7,817 nucleotides of DNA from assembly GCA_947072805.1 (NCBI GenBank), contig CAMTJK010000158.1, forward strand, positions 1-7,817, in the 5' to 3' direction. Position 1 is the first letter of the stretch. Every line of letters starts with the position of its first letter. Source of the stretch: an uncultured Prevotella sp. Lineage in GTDB: Bacteria > Bacteroidota > Bacteroidia > Bacteroidales > Bacteroidaceae. Under the pieces are notes generated by a model, which saw only the letters and a program-made list of their open reading frames with translations, ran no database searches and was not told the origin of the DNA. This document shows positions 6,195 to 7,817 of the stretch, piece after piece. Position numbers and translations under genes: made by a program.

Positions 6195-6971
6195 CTATTT
6201 ACGCACGTTGCGCAACCTGCCATAAGCATCGAACGAACGCCGATCGGCAAGGTATAACGTGAAGATTAACGAGAGTATGGATGCCGTACAGGTTATTACT
6301 ACTATCATCATCTGGTATTTTATGGCTATACCGGGAGCCGAGCCGCCAAGAATCTGTCCTATCATCGTACCCGGCAACGACACAATGCCCATAACCGCCA
6401 TGTTGGCTATGCAAGGTGCAAACGACTTGTCGATGGCTCTGCGCACAAAGGGCACAATGGCTTCGAAGTGGGTGGCTCCATTGCCAAGCAGATAATAATA
6501 GAGTTGCTGCTCACGCTGAATTCCATCGTAGAAGGTGTTAAGCCCCAACACATTAACTCCCAACATGTTTCCCATCAATATGCCCATGATTGGCACGAAA
6601 TAGCGCGCATCGAAAGGGTGAGCGAGACGCAGCACAGGCAGCAGGAAATACATGCCCACAATAAGGGCGGAGGCAAAAAAGCCTATGCACATGGGCACAA
6701 TAACCATGCGATAACGCAGGCGGGTACGGTTGGCGGCGGTAAAAGATGCCACAAGCACCATTATCATAACCCACAGTATGTTTACCCACGGACTGTTCCA
6801 CTCGAAAAGATATTTGAGATAAAGACCAATGAGGAAGAGCTGAACCACCATGCGCGCCGCGGCAATAACCATAGCACGTATCTGCGGCACACCGAACATA
6901 CGGAAAAAGTAAAGAGGTATGGCAAGCAACAGCAAGCCTATAACCATACTGATATATGAAATGTCTGTCAT
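6195..6971 (-). CDS. fetB: ABC transporter permease, FetB/YbbM (UPF0014) family
   Basis: With the chosen start, this 258-aa inner-membrane protein matches the length of E. coli FetB (about 259 aa). About seven hydrophobic segments are visible (roughly 7-23, 33-55, 63-81, 90-113, 125-148, 186-207, 218-242). The family signature near the C-terminus is intact: SLPGTMIGQILGG (198-210) followed by P213, A216 and YQ (219-220). The R40/Q44 region (AAARMVVQLFLIGLYLKY) matches the conserved second helix. FetAB in E. coli exports iron and helps survival under oxidative stress; the same role here is inferred. An in-frame ATG at 7037 would add 22 basic residues before the first helix. The start at 6971 is preferred because it gives the family length and places helix 1 normally. 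It follows fetA by 79 bp and is probably cotranscribed with it. Confidence 0.9.
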   Translation of the reverse strand: MTDISYISMVIGLLLLAIPLYFFRMFGVPQIRAMVIAAARMVVQLFLIGLYLKYLFEWNSPWVNILWVMIMVLVASFTAANRTRLRYRMVIVPMCIGFFASALIVGMYFLLPVLRLAHPFDARYFVPIMGILMGNMLGVNVLGLNTFYDGIQREQQLYYYLLGNGATHFEAIVPFVRRAIDKSFAPCIANMAVMGIVSLPGTMIGQILGGSAPGIAIKYQMMIVVITCTASILSLIFTLYLADRRSFDAYGRLRNVRK

Positions 6972-7013
6972 AATACTGTCTCTGTGTATATATATAAATA
7001 TGTATAAACGCCT

Positions 7014-7045
7014 GTGATGTGTCACCTTCCGCCGCAAAAGCGGAA
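7014..7045 (-). repeat. Small hairpins in the fetA-fetB junction
   Basis: TTCCGC (7027-7032) pairs with GCGGAA (7040-7045) around a 7-base loop, 5 bp past the fetA stop. GTGA-TGTG-TCAC (7014-7025) forms a second small stem. There is no T-run, so these are unlikely to be full terminators. They may affect mRNA processing or the relative output of the two subunits. Confidence 0.35.
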
Positions 7046-7050
7046 TGAAG

Positions 7051-7671
7051 TCATAAAGACACTATCTTGTCGCACGCCTCGGCAAAAGCTTCATCGTGAC
7101 TTACTGCAATGACAATGGAGCCGCGCGAGGTCATCTTACGGAAATAGTTCATCACCATAGCAGCCGAATCATGGTCGAGAGCCGATGTAGGTTCATCGAC
7201 AAGGAGTATGGGTTTGCCGAGCATTCCGCATACCGAGAGCACCACCCTCTGCCGCTGTCCGCCGCTAAGCTCGGTCACCTTCTTGTCGTAGAGCTCGCCT
7301 TCAAGTCCCAAGGCATCCCACTCTGCCATGAGTTTTTCCTTTGAAAAGGTTATGCCACGGTTCACCTTCAACTGAAAAGGCAGCCGTACCAGTTCCCTGA
7401 CCCACTCCGACGGCAGTGCCGGCTCCTGCGGAACATATGCCATGTGGCTCCGGAACACTTCGGCAGAAGCAGGCGAGAGCAGCTCGCCATCGTAGCTCAC
7501 ATAACCTTCATGAAGCGGCCAAAAGCCCAGCAGAGCACGCAACAGCGTGGTCTTTCCTACCCCCGAACTGCCTCTTACGCAGAGTATTTGTCCGTCTTCT
7601 ACCGTGAATGACAATCCCGTAAAAAGCACAGTGTCGTTCACCTTCAATGTCATGTTCTTAACTTCCAGCAT
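7051..7671 (-). CDS. fetA: ABC transporter ATP-binding protein, FetA/YbbL-like
   Basis: This 206-aa cytoplasmic ATPase should power FetB. All ABC motifs are present: Walker A GSSGVGKT (34-41), Q-loop Q82 in YVPQEP, signature LSGGQRQR (135-142), Walker B ILLVDEP (155-161) with catalytic E160, D-loop SALD (163-166) and switch H192 in SHDE. The length is slightly below that of E. coli FetA (about 225 aa), with a short C-terminus. Specific assignment rests on the neighbouring FetB-type permease, because ABC ATPases look alike. The start is supported by a purine-rich AAGAAGGAA stretch directly before the ATG and by normal positioning of the first strand (MLEVKNMTLKV). It is the first gene of the leftward pair, with a likely promoter about 70 bp upstream. 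Iron export is inferred from the family; other metals are possible. Confidence 0.9.
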   Translation of the reverse strand: MLEVKNMTLKVNDTVLFTGLSFTVEDGQILCVRGSSGVGKTTLLRALLGFWPLHEGYVSYDGELLSPASAEVFRSHMAYVPQEPALPSEWVRELVRLPFQLKVNRGITFSKEKLMAEWDALGLEGELYDKKVTELSGGQRQRVVLSVCGMLGKPILLVDEPTSALDHDSAAMVMNYFRKMTSRGSIVIAVSHDEAFAEACDKIVSL

Positions 7672-7817
7672 TTCCTTCTTCTTTCTTAACTGTGAAAATA
7701 TACGGCATACGGCGGTTTCAGCCCATGCTACGATTGTGCAAAGGTAACAAAATAAACGAGAACATAAAGAGCAAACGACAAAGAAAGCGACGAAGCAAGA
7801 AGAGTAGCTCCGTAACT
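7672..7817. other. Right flank: fetA leader and upstream region
   Basis: There is no gene signal in these 146 bases. They contain the purine-rich ribosome-binding stretch of fetA (about 7672-7690 on the minus strand) and the fetA -7 box. The outermost 60 bases are A-rich on the plus strand and otherwise featureless. Whether another gene lies just beyond the edge cannot be seen. Confidence 0.5.
7739..7746 (-). promoter_or_regulatory. Likely -7 promoter box for fetAB
   Basis: The minus strand reads TACCTTTG, a perfect TAnnTTTG box of the form very common in Bacteroidales. Transcription should start around 7732, giving a leader of about 60 bases. The nearest TTTG upstream (7772-7775) is 25 bp away, longer than usual, so the -33 element is poorly defined. 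Confidence 0.55.

Noticed and set aside
6468..6959. 163-aa plus-strand open frame opposite fetB
   Set aside because: It is His/Asn/Gln-rich, as expected from the complement of a hydrophobic membrane-protein gene.

Overview
The window most likely comes from a Bacteroidales bacterium, probably in or near Prevotella (inference). The reasons are: TAnnTTTG-type -7 promoter boxes, starts mostly without a good Shine-Dalgarno sequence, secreted glycoside hydrolases with Bacteroidetes-style signal peptides, and a C-terminal tail on the large glycosidase that resembles a type IX secretion sorting domain. No rRNA, tRNA, CRISPR array, transposase, phage gene or SusC/SusD pair is visible.

Layout, left to right. 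Bases 1-238 hold no gene, but contain two terminator-like hairpins. Bases 239-2603 form a leftward two-gene unit: a DUF-like, GH106-related secreted protein of only 485 aa (239-1696) lies 43 bp downstream of a lipoprotein NUC1 (DRGH) non-specific endonuclease (1740-2603). Bases 2604-3074 are a divergent intergenic region of about 470 bp, with an excellent promoter for the rightward gene and a palindrome just upstream of it. Bases 3075-6086 encode a 1003-aa GH3 glycosidase with a CBM6-like module inserted in its C-terminal catalytic half, an FnIII-like domain and a sorting-like tail. A strong bidirectional terminator (6116-6157) separates it from the convergent fetA-fetB pair (7671 down to 6195), an ABC transporter of the FetAB (YbbL/YbbM) iron-export family. 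Bases 7672-7817 hold the likely fetA promoter.

How the genes work together. The two glycosidases and the nuclease all act outside the cytoplasm, so the left 6 kb looks like polymer scavenging (glycans and nucleic acids) outside a classical polysaccharide utilisation locus. fetAB is a separate inner-membrane metal-homeostasis operon. I see no clearly new multi-gene system. The most unusual points are the shortened GH106-like protein, the modular GH3 with unusual loops and a sorting tail, and the pairing of a lipoprotein nuclease with a glycosidase.
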